A stretch of 64,000 bases of DNA from Istiophorus platypterus (GCA_016859345.1 CM029124.1:8644001-8708000), one strand, 5' to 3'; numbered from the stretch's first letter, positions 25,801 through 38,943 are shown. Made by a program: numbers and translations. Notes: a model not told the origin generated them from the letters alone.

Positions 25801-28406
25801 CTAAAAGTGGCTGAGGGACGGGGAGTATCAATCTAAGTATCAGGAAGAGGGGAAAAAAAGAAGTTTCTCAATGTGCCACTGCTCTTTCAGCACAAATTAA
25901 GGTAAAGGTTTTCTTGCAGCGGCAGATGGTGGAACAAGTGAAATAAATGATGAATTTGCTGCCGCAGTAATTTTGGATACACTAACGATAAAAAATATGT
26001 GGTGCAAAATAAAGACTGGCAATCCTTTCGCAATTAACTTGATCATGATATATTTTAGAGCGGCAAATAATGATTATATTAATGTAATGTTGGCATGGCT
26101 TGGCATTTGAATTAATATAAAAGCCAGAGCCATGTGAAGTCTGTGGTCAGTAGGTTGCATATGAGATAACCTGTTAACAGGCTTGTCTTTGTTTTTCTTG
26201 CACTCTCCTGAGAATGCATGCAAAAAAAACTACACATATTCCCTCAACTTCTCTCACACTCTTTTCCTTGTTGCTTCTCGCTCTACCCTCTTTGTCGTTC
26301 TACTTCAGCTAAAACAACTACAGTGCATCTCCCTCTGACTTCACTTATCTGACATTCCTACTTTCCCGGCTCCTCCTCAGGATGTTATTTAGTTGCCCTG
26401 GTACTCATGATTTACAGTGCCTTAATGTGGTCCTGTGCTTGCAGTCAGCAGATGAAATCGTCATTTGTCACATTAATAGTCCTCCCCCTGTGCCATACAT
26501 TCATACACGCACACATATCCAGCCTTTTCCAGTAATGCCTTCTCTCCGCAACCACCCTCCTTTCCCTTCACCTCCCCCTTCACACCTCCTCTGCTATCAT
26601 GTTGGATTTAACTCCATGGTATCTTACCTGTGTATCAACATACTTAGGAGATTTTAAGATATAACATGGTCTGAGACTGCAGTGTTCTTACATTGTTCTC
26701 AATCCTGCATTGACATTGAAATAGATTATGTGGTATTAAGTCCAGCAAGAGTACATTCAATTTCTGTTTTGTACCATATATTTAGCTGTTGGTACTTAAA
26801 TTATAAGAGTCCTGCTGTGTGAGAAAAAATGATTTGAATTTTAAAGGAAGTAATTTTGTCATTCAAAATTAGACTGTAGATTGTAGCCCTGTAGTATATG
26901 ATTACACAGCTTGTAACAGATCTTGAAATTGAATTTGAATATCATACTCTTTTAAACTGTTTTGCATTTGGATTCACACTTTTCTTTCTATTATTTGCCT
27001 ATTTCAGTGCCTAGCATCTTGTAACCCTAGGAGAGGATGCAAATATGTAAGGTTAAAAAAATCAACAATTATGACTGTGTATTTTTGCTTTAAGAAAAAT
27101 AAGAGAAACATAACGTGGTTTTAATTGAGAAAGTAATATTGGTTTAAAATATACCTTGTATCTTGTAAAAATTTCATGAGTCAGTTTTAGTTCATGTGTT
27201 AAACCTAATGGAGTGAAATCTGTTTTCTGCAAACAATGTTCCAAAAGCACTTAAAAACCAACAATACCAACAATACACATAACCATGTTAAAGAAAGAAC
27301 TATGAAATTATGCTGAAGATGTGTTGTATTGTACTGCTTTACAGTGATAGAAAAATAAACTCGGCTATGTTTATTATATAATAAACATATTGTCATGTAT
27401 TAAAGTTAGATATAGCATTTTTCTCTTTTAAAAATATTTGGCAGTTTGTACCAGCAGACATGCTGACCTACCTTAGGAGGATTTGAAACAGATGCTGCCC
27501 AAGTTACATGTGTAAATAAAAAATATAGGGGCATTAAGCTGCAAAATAGACACTACAAGCATGTATCCTCAGTCTTAATCTGTGCTGGTATACAGATTTT
27601 CACCATGTATACATGCAAGAGAGAGAGAAAGAGTGAAGGTTGTGTGGGGCAGTAGTTGGTGTAGACTCATGGGAGGCATCATTTTGCATCTAACCTAGTG
27701 TATCTAGCTAGAATAATCTTGATTTTTATTTGTGACAGATTCCACCCACTTAGTCACTACCTTTGTTTTGTGTGTTTTTTTTTCAAAGCAACACTCTGAT
27801 TCCTGCAGCACTGCTGCAAAAATAATCTGCTGTTTTCAAGTGATGGTTACCTTTAGAAGGCATTTTTGCTTTAATCAGCTGTCTCTTTTTGTCTGGGGAC
27901 AAGGATTAGAGGATGCCCCCAAAATGAATCTCTCATCTACACATTATAATGCAACTTCAATGCCAACCCCCTCCTGTCTGTGATCTGTTCTCTACTGCGG
28001 AGGCACAGAAGTAATCCTAAGAAGGATACACAGAGAACGATCTTGGATTCCTAATCCAGTTGAACATACTTTCTTGAATATTGTGCAGTACTCTTAAAAC
28101 TGGAAAAATGACTTTTGAAATGAAAATCTCATTGAAATTGAATATGCTTTAGAATGAATTTGAAAGCACATTTAACCATGTTTTATCATGTTGATCCCAT
28201 TCATTCTCCTCTAATTTTTTCTTTACGTATTTGCTTTTTCGTATTTCTTTATTGCTCTCGTATCCCTTCATATAACTCTGTGCTTTCATCATTTTTTCTT
28301 TCTTCAAATCCTCATAACTACCCCTCATCCTCTACCAATCTGCATTCTTTCCTCTACTACTTTTGCTTCATCTGCCTTCTCTCTGTTTTTTCTTTCCCCT
28401 GTCCAG

Positions 28407-28691
28407 CATGCGAGTTGATGAATCAGGGGATCCTCGCTCTGGTCACATCCACGGGCTGTGCAGCTGCAAGTGCCCTGCAGTCTCTGACAGACGCAATGCA
28501 CATCCCCCATCTCTTCATCCAGAGAAACGGAGATGGTTCGCCTCGCACCGCGTGCCAGTTCAACCCCAGCCCAGACGGAGAGAGCTACACATTGGCTGCC
28601 CGTCCACCTGTTCGAATCAATGACGTCCTGCTCACTCTCGTCTCTGAACTGCACTGGCAGAAGTTCATCATCTTTTACGAGAGCGACTACG
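28407..28691 (+). CDS. grid1: grid1 internal coding exon A (GluD1 amino-terminal domain)
   Basis: Internal exon of the delta-type ionotropic glutamate receptor GluD1, a postsynaptic membrane protein whose extracellular amino-terminal domain binds cerebellin-type synaptic organisers. The exon is 285 bp. A pyrimidine-rich tract ending in cctgtccag precedes it, and the donor gtgagt follows it. Both ends are phase 1. It encodes about 95 residues beginning (A)CELMNQG and ending YESDY, and includes LVTSTGCAAA, QSLTDAMHIPHLF, PSPDGESYTLAARPPVR and HWQKFIIFY. These match my recollection of the periplasmic-binding-like domain of GluD1 (about human residues 79-174). STGCA, the PSPDGE segment and RPPVR favour GluD1 over GluD2. 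The open frame runs on into intron on both sides, and the splice sites set the limits used here. Probably exon 3 of the gene. Which fish paralogue (grid1a or grid1b) cannot be decided. Confidence 0.95.
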
Positions 28692-31600
28692 GTGAGTTAA
28701 GGCAAATGAGAGCAGTTATATTTTCTATAAACATGATTTTTGTATGTAAGATGATCCCAGCTCTTTCATTTAAATGTAAATTTGCCAAAATCTCCAGTGT
28801 CAGAGGGGAGATCAGGCTTGCTGCTGAAGTAAAGCCGTATTAACAGGAAGAATTCATATGCTGAAAAGTCTACACTGAGTTGGAAAAAGATGAAAGAACA
28901 GCATCACTCCCACACATACACATAAACACAGACATACAGTGTATGCACACTGCTAAAAAGATATTTCAAGTTCATAGGAATTGTAGGGAGAAAAAAGCAT
29001 ATCTTCACCACATACACCATTAGCGGTATCCTCATGAAAAGAGAAGTCTGATCTTAATTGACCTATGGCATTACAGAATGAGGGTGTGTCCCAGCAGCAC
29101 TTTATTTATTCTCAGAGGTTCTCCATTTTTGTTTCATTATACTTACCATGATGCCCCTGTGAACTACACCCCGCTTGACATACATTTGGCGAAGGCAAAT
29201 GACTGTGGATCGAGGGGTGACTGGCAAGGAAGTACAAGGGCAGAAAGATTAAGAGAGTATATTGCTGCACTGGCATTCCTCAGATGAAACTTTACCACTT
29301 CTCGCTAATCTTTTTACTACTTTGAAGAGTGCAATCTAGAAGGGAGTGTAAATCTGATTTCTTCTTTCAGTACAGTGGAAGCTACAGTTGATATCAAAGG
29401 AGGTGAAGCAAATCCTTCACAGAATACAGCCATGTATGACACATGCACTCCTCCCCCAAAAAAGCCAATCATCTGTGACATAACAGTCAAACTGGGGAAC
29501 ATATCAAGCCGATCGTATTGTGACACTGACAAAAGTGCACGGTAGAGGTTCATGCAGATAGCTTGCAAGCAAAGCTAACTCTTTACTCAACCGTCAAACC
29601 TTGTGCTAGTCGTCTAGGAAAAATGATTATCAAAATAAACACTTACAGGATACATTAACTTTATGTATACAAACATCAGACATAAATTTTCACATTTTTC
29701 AAGTGCTTTGGTGGGATGACTTGACAATGGCATGTCACGGCAACTCTGGATTAAACTGTAAAATAAGTTGGTGTCCTGAAACCTTGCATATACATAGTAG
29801 AGGTCTGTGGGAAAAAAGTGTTTTATGCCTTAACTATGGGGGAAAAATACACCAAACTTTGAAAGCAGTTTTAGATTTAACTTGTGATTCTATAAATGCA
29901 GTTTTTATGTCCCAGTAACCATTGAAAGTGCAGTCATGGCCCTCTCCTCATTAATTTAAACAAGGGCCTGATCTTGTTAGCCTGAAATAACTGCCCTGGG
30001 GCATTGCTAAGATGCCTGCAGAGTTGCAAAACTTGCCTAAAGGGACCTCGGTAGAGCATCTCACGCCAAGCACAGTGCACTATGGCCTTCACCTTCAAGT
30101 CCCATGAGAGTGAACCTATGTTTAATGAATGAAGACTCAATGAAGAAAAATTGGATGAGAATACCAGCTCTGAAAAAAGCCTTTTTTTAAGTCTGCTAAA
30201 CGAGGTGCTACAATAGCAGTGCAATTCCAAATGTGCTTGTGTCACATTGTTTAACTTTGCAATCGGTTAATTAAGGAATGTAGCAGTTAATTAGACCCTC
30301 ATCACAGAACAGTCAGACTACCCCTGGTGCCTGCCTTAAAGCAGTACTACAGTGACCCACACCACTGCCTAGAGAGAAGAGAACAGTCTGCAAATCTGTG
30401 TTGGCACTAACTGAATGTTGAATTTATACTTAACAGAGGAAAAACAGCTGCAAGACTTCACTCAGTTTCACTCAGATTGTGTATTTGTGTGTGTTTGTGG
30501 TAATGAGTAGCGTGTTGTATTATCTATGATAAACATAATTAATGTTCACATTGTCAAACTTGTGCTGGTTTGAATGAGTTGTATTTACTTTACTAAAATG
30601 CACGGGGTATTGTTTGAAAATGTTCAGTGCCGGTGCTGATACAATACACAAGATTAAAAAATAACACTTTTTTGACGCTTTAAAAAGTTACCATGTTTTT
30701 CTACGAACCCTTTTTTTATTCCACAAAAGAAGCTAAAATATAATCAAAACAGAAGCAGTCATACAAGGACTTTAAAATCAGCTAATTTTAGATTTAAATG
30801 AGGAAAGGAGGAACTAATCAAAGAATAAAGAAGATCACAAGTCTGACATAGGATTCCAGCTTCTGTTATTTATAACACTCGGTTTAATGAACATATTGCA
30901 GTCAGTACCAAAAAAACACCCTCACCTGGAAATTTCAGTTGGTCTGGTTGGTGATTATGCTGGAGAATATCCTGTGGATTTACTCAGGTAATCAATGTCT
31001 GTACACTTAAAGGAATAATGAAGGTATTGCGCCTTAACATGTGCAATGATGTTATTAATAATGTTAAGAGGGGAGTCAGGAGACACGGTCCAAAGGAGAA
31101 GTCTAATCAAGGGAAATGAGAAACACTCTAGCTTCTGTATGAATGCTGGTAGGAATGCATACAAATTGTGCAAATTTAAATGCCAAACCACGATAATAAA
31201 ATCTGATTTTAAAAAATAGGAAACCATGAAGAAATAGCATGAATTAGAAAATCCATGACCACAGGGGATTTAGAAAAATTAGTCTTTAACTCTAAGAGAC
31301 TGGACCACTGTAATTGATTTTTCCCAGGGTTCTCAAAGAAATACTATCTGACAGCTGCAGCTTATTCAACACATCACAGCAATTCTGAGGTTTCTACACT
31401 AGCTTCTAGTGTTTCATAGAGTAGACTTTAAAGTAATGTTAATCTATAAATATCTAAAAAGTTTAGTATACACTATACACCGTACATCTCTGGGCATTTT
31501 GCTTGACATTTAGTAGTGGTAGTGGTTTTACCTAAAAACAAAGAAGCAGCCTTTCTGTTTCTTTGTTCTGTACAGCCTTTGACAAAATCTTAAGCATCCA

Positions 31601-32874
31601 CACTGTTATCCTCCTTGTGATTAAATCCTGAATTAAATCCTGAACTGTTTTTTTAAATATCATAACATTTTTTTTTTTCATTATTTTTTAATTTGTGCTT
31701 TAAGTGTCCTCTGCCCCTTTCTGTTTTAAGTTATACAGTATGTGAAAAAACTTTGAATTGCCTTTAAGGTTGCTATAAATGCAGCGCCTTGCTTGCCAGT
31801 TATTTGGTAATCATTTTCTGGAAAAATATCTATAATGTTCTGATATAATATCAAACAATAGTCCTGTCTTTTTTCCGGGCATTTGTGGATGAATCACGGA
31901 ATTACGTCCAAATTTGGCAAGGCTGCTTTTAGTTATATGACGCACATATTGAGAAAACATTTGTCTCTTACCCTGACATATTATTACTTTACTATCATGC
32001 TCCGCCATCACAACCTGAGGAGAAAAAGTGAAAAATTGTATATTTCAGTAGTTAACATTTGATCCTTTACACTTAAATTACTCAGCCAGGGGATAAACAT
32101 GCTGCCTGATAAAGTGTGATTAAAATTCATATTTGAAAAATTTTCAGCACATTTTTGTTTGCAGAAAAGTTTGAAAGTTTCTTTTTAAAGATATTCTCAA
32201 AAAATACATGACTATGTATTTTCCCATTTAAAATGTCCAGGTGATTTGCTTTGTAAACTGTGAATCATCTGTTATATCACAGAGAAAATCATTACAAATT
32301 AACTACAGATTTGTTACCCTTTTTACATTTTCTAGGTTTAAAGCTTTGCTCATTTGTTTGATATAGAAAACTTCAAACGACAGCTGCTGAGGCCATTTTG
32401 TACCATAGTCAGGACAAAGATAACATGCAAGGCTCCTCCCAATGACTTGATTAAATTGTAAGTGAAAAGTGTTGAATTGACTGCTAACCTTCAACATTTT
32501 TTTCATAATGAAAAGAATATGAAAAAAACATGAAAGGAAACAACCATGACCTGTGTGTGTACTAAATACTGTACTTACAGCAAGTTTATATCATGCCTGT
32601 TTTCTTCAAACTATAACAAAAGAGAGTCTCTGTGCAGTTTGAACTCTCTTCATATTATTTAACCAACTATAATGACTATAGTACAGAACCTTTTGTTAAA
32701 GTTTGCAAAGTTTGAAACCAAGCATTATTTTTATCATCAATTAAAATGATGATTATTTACTTGATTAATTCTGTGTGTCAGAAAATAGTATCAGATAAGT
32801 AGAAGAAATGCCCTTAAGATTTCCTAAAGCAAAATCTGATGTATTTTTATTGCTTACTTTTTCCAATAAATAGG

Positions 32875-33495
32875 TCCAAACCCAGGCTGTCCATCTGTCC
32901 GTCCCAATCTTGTGAATGCCATATCGCTTATTTCTTTTAATTTAGCACAAAAGATTTACTGGACTCAAAGATGAACTTATTAGAGTTTGGTGGTCAAAGG
33001 TCAGGGTCACCTTGACCTCATGTCTGTCCCATTCTTGTGAATGCATTATATCAGTAAATGCCTGATGGGAGTTCTATTACACCCGGCACAAACTGGACTC
33101 AAGGATGAAATGATTAGAAATTTGACTGAATAGAAAGTGGTCATCAAATTTCAAAGGTCAAGGACACTGCAGCCTCACAAAACACATTTTTGGTCTTAAC
33201 TCAAGAATTCATACACTTAATATGACAAATTTTCACAAAATGTCTAATGGGATAAAATGATGAAGTGAAGACATTTTATATCCAAATGCTCAAAGGTCAG
33301 CTTCACTGTGACATCATAATGTTCTGCAAAAACACTTTTCTGGCTATTATTCAACACCATAAATCAGCAACAGAGGGGGAGATAGAAGCGGAGATCATAT
33401 TTCACATTGGATCTGATACTGACTTGGTGACACTAATCTCGGGTTCCCACCTTGAAACTGTGGTGATTGTATAGATCTTCTATGCTGCCAGGTTT
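32875..33495 (+). repeat. Dispersed repeat family R1, longer copy with internal sub-repeats
   Basis: Same family as the copy at 22600-22845 but extended 5'. It contains internally repeated words: tcttgtgaatgc twice (about 32910 and 33034), tggactcaa with gatgaa twice, and aaaggtca three times (about 32996, 33151 and 33291). It looks built from degenerate sub-repeats of about 140-155 bp. The 3' part reads through ttggtgacactaatct to ttctatgctgcc. A 69-codon open frame at 33265-33474 is not a gene. Confidence 0.8.
33005..33017. promoter_or_regulatory. Exact oestrogen-response-element core GGTCAnnnTGACC inside repeat R1
   Basis: GGTCACCTTGACC is a perfect 5-3-5 palindrome of the nuclear-receptor half-site, which equals the ERE core. 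Additional AGGTCA half-sites lie just upstream (about 32998-33003) and at the equivalent place in the other sub-repeats, where the second arm has decayed. Binding is inferred from the motif only. Confidence 0.5.
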
Positions 33496-33605
33496 AAGAT
33501 TGTGTGGAGCATCTACGTTTTAGAATTTGTAGCTTCTTTGCAGCTATATTTGACGTTATATTTGAAGCATTTTCTATTGTCATGGCTACAACTTTGTGTT
33601 CTATC

Positions 33606-33665
33606 AGGAGCAGCTTTATTGGCCAAGCTTGTTAACATGTACAAGGAATTTTGATTTACCGAGGC
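33606..33665. repeat. Short remnant of a teleost repeat (ctttattggccaag type)
   Basis: agcagctttattggccaag followed by a tgtacaaggaatttt word resembles a frequent fish genomic repeat with GTACACATACAAGGAATTT. Only about 60 bp is recognisable. Confidence 0.4.
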
Positions 33666-34439
33666 CATCTTTGTCGAACATTTAAAGTGGGAAAGAACAG
33701 TGTGATGGATTCCTGGTTTAGGTGTGATAAGGCTGCGTTTGGCTGGAATGCTGTGTCAACACTTTGCCGATGGAGCATTAGTCTATGAAAGCAGATGTTA
33801 CAGAAGATAGAGCACTTGCATGTAGCTCAAGGCATTGCACTGAAGCACCATGCACAAGAATTGTCCTAAACATCATTATATATAATACACTCATCAAAAC
33901 AGTCATTTTTGGAATCTATCACATTACTTCAATCCTAAGTATTTTGTGAGAGCAACAATAGGCCCAGCTGTAGTAGAGTACAGGATGAGTTTTGTGTTTC
34001 ATTACAGCTTAAACAGCTGGCTTTCCTGACCTCAGGGGCAAAGTGTAGCTCGGTGTAATGAAGTGTGTCAGGGAAGCCAATTCATTCCAGTCTCCACCAA
34101 TGCATCAGTTGCATAAAAAGCACATTATGTAAACAACTTCTAAAGCTTCGCCTCTCCCAGTTCCATTCATCATCGTACATTTTCAGCACATAATTTGATT
34201 CTCTGTTGTGAGAGAGCATGTTCCGTAATTTCTTTCACAAGTAACAGAAATAACCTCTGAAACTACTGGAAGCAGGATTGCATTCTAATACAACTGCAAA
34301 ACATCCTCACGTGCCTTCTACTTTTGTGCCCTCAGGCAAATAAAAGAAGAACAAAATTATATGATAATCCTATAACAGCCAATGTTAACCGAAAGACCCT
34401 CTACACCATCTAAGCATCAGCTTTTGCCTTTATGTTTAG

Positions 34440-34530
34440 TTCTTTGTTTTGTTTTTTCTTTATTTTGTCCTTTTTTGTCTTTTTTCTTTCTTCCCCTCTG
34501 TCCCTCTTTCTCATCAGTAACCTTTATTTT
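34440..34530. repeat. T/C-rich tract
   Basis: Pyrimidine-rich low-complexity sequence dominated by TTTTC and TTTGTC words. A 71-codon open frame here is compositional. Confidence 0.6.
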
Positions 34531-34902
34531 TATTGCCAATATAGTGTTGCTTCCTTCAAACAGTCCTGCAGCTACTGAATTGATCAGTGCTCTTTGACAG
34601 TGCTGAAGGGTAGTCTAATGCTTCAACTTTTTTATTTGAAAAGGACAAAATTGACCCAGTACATATCAATGCCAAATAAGTTCATGTCTTCCACTGAAAA
34701 ACAATCTCTTGCTTTGCTGTCAAAGACCACACCGCCCCTTGTGTATTGTGGGTATTCTTCACAAACCGACCACAGTGCTCGGATATCAAATGAAACTTTG
34801 ATACACAAACAACTGTTCACTTCTGTGTTTTGGCTGCATCTAAATTACACAGAAAGAATCTACATTTGTGGGTTGTCTTTCTGCACTGAATCAAAAGATT
34901 TG

Positions 34903-34929
34903 GTTTTATTTTATTTTATTTTTTTTTTT
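34903..34929. repeat. (TTTTA)n and poly(T)
   Basis: Three to four TTTTA units leading into a T run. Confidence 0.8.
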
Positions 34930-35282
34930 ACATTTTACTGAGACTGGACACATCCCAGGTTCATGCTCTCTTCTCTGCTTGATTTTTAAACCAACCATGT
35001 CTTTAGATAGACACCATTCAGCAGAATGGCTGCAAATTGAATAAGTCAGACATGCCATGCTTTTTTTTAATCTAACACAACATGTTTGTCCATCTGGCCC
35101 ATACCTGCTTAAACAGCAAGCTTCTGAAAAGAACTTGAATACGAGATGAGTTACCTCTTCATGTTCAGACCTGATAAAGTCATTATTTTAAATTCAAAAA
35201 ATTACTAATATGCTTTACAGATTGTGTTTGAACTGGTTTTACCAAAACTGTCCTTTCTATTCTAGTACTGCTAACATTATTG

Positions 35283-35314
35283 TAATTATTATAATATTAA
35301 TATTATAATTATTA
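35283..35314. repeat. 32-bp perfect AT palindrome
   Basis: Each base from 35283 to 35298 pairs with its counterpart in 35299-35314, with no spacer, and the composition is all A/T. It lies just 5' of the repeat at 35330. Such uninterrupted AT palindromes can extrude cruciforms and are unstable. Confidence 0.85.
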
Positions 35315-35329
35315 TAATTATTATTGCCC

Positions 35330-35880
35330 TGAGGATGGCAATGCCAGGCTGATGGTCAATTATTTCACTACTTTGGTCCAGACCGAAATATCTCAACAAC
35401 TACTTGACAGATTGTTATGGACTTCTGTTCAGATTAAGATTAATCCTAATCATTTAAGCGACCCCTTAACTTTTTCTCTAGCGCCGCGGGAGGTTGAAGT
35501 TTCAGTCATTCTATGACATGTCTCAACAACTGCTGTGGGGGTCGCTATGAAATTTGGTTCATACATTCATGCCCCTCTCAGGATGAATTATAATCACTCA
35601 GGGAATTACCAGACTTTTCATCCAGCACCATCATGGGGTCAAAAATTTAATTAGTCCAATACTTTTTTTTTAAGACCAAATACCTGCAAAACCAATAACA
35701 TTCCCACCAGCCTCAGCTGTGCTTTGTGTTTATGACTAAATAGCAACTGTCAGCATGCTAACATACTAAACTAAGTTATCATTTTAGCTTGTTAACATTG
35801 TAAACTTTATACCTTCCTATGATTGTCATTGTGAGCAGGCTGAGCTTCACAGAGCTGCTAGCATAAGTCTTAGTCTTGTA
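35330..35880 (+). repeat. Percomorph-type interspersed repeat R2 with 130-bp internal period
   Basis: Two units begin with tctcaacaac at 35391 and 35521, each continuing through an aatcctaatca or aattataatcac word and a ctagcgcc or ccagcaccatca word. The 3' part has a ccaatacttt...gaccaaatacctgcaaaac segment, then gcatgctaaca and aactaagttatc, ending gagctgctagcataagtc. I recognise this as a widespread unclassified repeat of spiny-rayed fish. It is non-coding. Confidence 0.75.
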
Positions 35881-37671
35881 TAAATCTTTTGTTTTATCGC
35901 ACTTACACTGTACTCACAGTACTGTGAATGTAAAAGGAAGCCAGCTATTGATTGTGGGGCAGGATGAACAGTGGCTAGACTATCTACAAACAAAAGCTCC
36001 TGTAAAATTGCCTTGTCATTTTATCATAACAAGGGGAGCACAAAAGGTGAGTGAGGCACGATTATAGGAAATCTTAAAGAGGGATTGATTTTCTTGAACA
36101 TCAGTAGGCTCCTTGGCAGGTCTGTCTGAGTTAACTTGCTCTTAGTAATGACTGTGGAGCAGCTACATCTGTCTCAGGCCTCCCTGTAGTGACTGACTCT
36201 CTGTTAGAGAGAGAGAATTAGACTGATTAAACAACTTTTTGGTCCCAAGCAGGAGGCGGCTCGCAAATGCTCCTAAAGATATCGAGCCAGCTTAATATCT
36301 GGACCTATAGGAAAATCCAAATGTTGTAGTGTGAAGAATGTTCTGACTTGGTTGTGACTGTCAGTGGTTACGTGCTACAGCCAATGAAGGTGCAGGATGC
36401 TTGTTTTTTTTTTGAAAAAAACATACTGGCAGCGCACAGACTCATGGGAGATTCCTTCTGGTGAAAGATTTTTTTTAATTTTTGATCAGTCATGTAGTTT
36501 GCAGACCACAACGATTTCAAGATTCTTGATTAAATGACAAAAAGTTGTGATTTGAACAGCAATCTGGTGAGGTTGAAAGTCATGTAGCGTGTACATGGCA
36601 TAAGTTTCACAGATTAAATTTGGAAGGGAGTGGACATACGAATGACCTTCAGTTAATCTACTTTTCATGAGAAGAGTGAAAAAAAGTCAAAGTCAAATAG
36701 AAAAGGAAAGGTGTGTAAAGGAAGAGAAACTGTAAAAATATTGTTAACTATTTTCTGAAGTATATAGAGTATATACATACAAGTCAGGGTATTACACTTG
36801 ATAAATGTCTGTATTAAATTTGTTTGTATTAAATATTAAGTCTGGAAAAATTCAATAGGAACCATTGGGAAAATGTTAATTGCTGTGCTAATAGGAAATT
36901 ATGGGAAGTAGGATATTGTATATGGATGCATTGCCATTATTCTGCTTGCTAACAAAGGTTGATTACCAGTTATTTATGAAGAAATGGATCCTGCATGACT
37001 ACGCCGAAGCACTTAACCTTTTTGTGAGAGAATAAAATAATTGATAAGATCTAATTTGCATAGCTCTGTGTTGCTCAATGATTGGGGGTCAAAAAGTGTT
37101 ACTTGGGCAAAATGTCTCAGGCAAAATTTCTGAATATCAACAGGTTATTTTAACCCTTAATCTGACCACTTTTTAAACAAAATTTTTTTTTTAAAACTTC
37201 ACACTTAACCCTACAGTTTTGTGCAGGGCTGATTTTCTACTATTTTCTATTGACTCTTGTCTCTTATAAGATTTTAGACTTTTATAATTCCAATTGTTGC
37301 ATCCTTGTCTGACCGACTCCCCTCTATGGACACAGTATTGTATCATCCTGAAAGCATGCCAGCAAAATTGGATTAGGGCATTTAAAAATTATTCCTCTCT
37401 CATACTAAAATGTGCAAGCCAAAAATGCAATCACTGAATCTTTGAGACAATCACACCAAGCCCATACTGAGATATTCAATACTAAACTGTAACTCAAGTC
37501 CAACGTCCTCTGCACAATCCGACCAGACTGCTTATATTGGAACGAATTTGTTGACATTACTTTCCTTGAGTATTTAAATTCTTTGACCAACAAAAGAGAG
37601 ATCATGCTCATTTGCAAAGAATTACCTCAGTAAAATCATAGGCCAGGGACAGTCACAAACTAGGCAATACC

Positions 37672-38573
37672 TACACTCACCTAACACTAGCAGGAGCAGC
37701 ATACTGATACTGTTTAGAGCCTCCCTTTGCTCCAAAACAGTCTCAGTTCTTTGTAGCACAGAATCCACAAGGTTTTGGTAATATTCCTTTGAGATTCTGG
37801 TGCATGTCAACATTAATGCATCACATAATTACTGCACATTTGTCAGCTGCGCACTCATGCTTCAAATCTCTTGTTCTTCTACACCTCAAAGGTGTTTTCT
37901 GTTTGATTTAGATCTGGTGACTGGGGAGGCCATAGAAGGCCAAATTCTGACCCTGCCATCTGCATGCGTCAGCAGAGATTGAGATTCCTCAGACTGGGCT
38001 ATGTTTTTCCAGTCGCCAACTGTCTGGTGTTGGTGAGCCTGTGCCCACTGCTGCCTCAGGTTTCTGTTCTTGGCTGACAGATGTTGAGGAACCTGATCGG
38101 CTCTTCTGCTGTTGAAGTCCATCCACCTCAGGTCTGGACTTGTTCATCCTGAGATGCTTTCCTTCTCACCAAAGCTGTATAAAACCAAAGCTCCATCCAG
38201 TCTGATCATTCTCCCCTGAAGTCTCTCATTAACAAGGTGTTTTTGTCCGCTGGACTGTAGATCACTGGATGTTTTTTTTGTTTTCCGCAACATTCTTAAC
38301 AAATTATAGGGACTGATGTGCATGAAATTCCCAGGAGATCCGTAGTTTAAGGGATACTCAAACCAGCCTTTAGGCATCATCACACCATGGTCAAATACAA
38401 TAAGATCATATTTTTTTTCCCCATTCTGATGTGTGATGTGAACAAAAACTGAAGCTCCCGACCTGTACCTGAATCATTTTATGAACCGCACTGCTGCCCC
38501 ATGATTGGCCGATTGGATAGTTGCAAGAATAAGCAGGTGTACGGGTGTTCCTAAAAAAGTGCTCAGTGAGTAT
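37672..38573 (-). mobile_element. Tc1-like transposon, family T1, internally deleted copy (about 0.9 kb)
   Basis: A DNA transposon of the Tc1/mariner superfamily whose transposase reads on the - strand. The right end (gtgctcagtgagta, 38558-38571) and left end (tacactcacctaacacta, 37672-37689) are diverged inverted ends. From the right, the - strand gives a decayed helix-turn-helix N-terminus (about 38383-38144), then an HLSAKNRNLRQQWAQAHQ block (about 38085-38030) and a SLLTHADGRVRIWP block with the region around the first catalytic Asp changed (QSEES where family members have WSDES). After about 37945 it jumps to a DQ/PPQSPDLN-like remnant (the + strand reads tctggtgactggggaggccat), so the central catalytic region is deleted. 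The C-terminal ISKEYYQNLVDS lies at about 37790-37750. Full-length relatives are about 1.6 kb. Inactive. Confidence 0.85.
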
Positions 38574-38928
38574 GATAATAAAAAGCTATGGTCCACGACA
38601 AGTTGAATGTTGGAAATGAATTGTGTCAGATTAACTGTTTTGTAGCAGTGTATGAGAAGATGTGATAACAGTAAGAACTTTCTAACAGTAACTACACTAC
38701 CTCAAATATAAGTTTTATATTTTTTTTTAAGACACAGAATCAGCCTGGGCAAGCATGATGTTCTGACGTTTACCTTGATGTGCATGTTTGTTTTATTCTA
38801 CACTGACCTTGTCCTTTGCTCACCAACATAAATTTTGCAGCACTTAGCAGCATCCTCCATTAAGGACTTGGCTCTTCTTTAGCTGCTCTCTGAGCTCACA
38901 CTGTCTTTTTTTGACACCGAGGGTGTTA

Positions 38929-38943
38929 TTTATTTATTTATTT
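38929..38943. repeat. (TTTA)n microsatellite
   Basis: Four TTTA units at ttatttatttatttatt. Confidence 0.75.

Larger units (their letters stand above)
1..28406 (+). other. grid1: grid1 intron, 3' part (upstream of exon A)
   Basis: At least 28.4 kb of intron sequence ending at the acceptor AG at 28405-28406. No protein-coding exon with recognisable homology was found on either strand. Repeats and elements are listed separately. In these stretches I see only AT-rich unique-looking sequence with nothing I can name: 400-2500, 2580-3900, 4510-5640, 7030-8600, 10000-12570, 12700-14050, 14870-19140, 20100-20330, 20390-21740, 22980-26230, 26660-28400. If exon A is exon 3, this is intron 2, which in mammals hosts miR-346; no convincing counterpart is visible here. 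The intron may hold conserved enhancers, but that needs cross-species alignment. Confidence 0.85.

Noticed and set aside
28154..28406. In-frame upstream extension of exon A with a Met at 28154
   Set aside because: The frame is open by chance through the pyrimidine tract. The cctgtccag acceptor and GluD1 similarity start at 28407, so the extension is intron.
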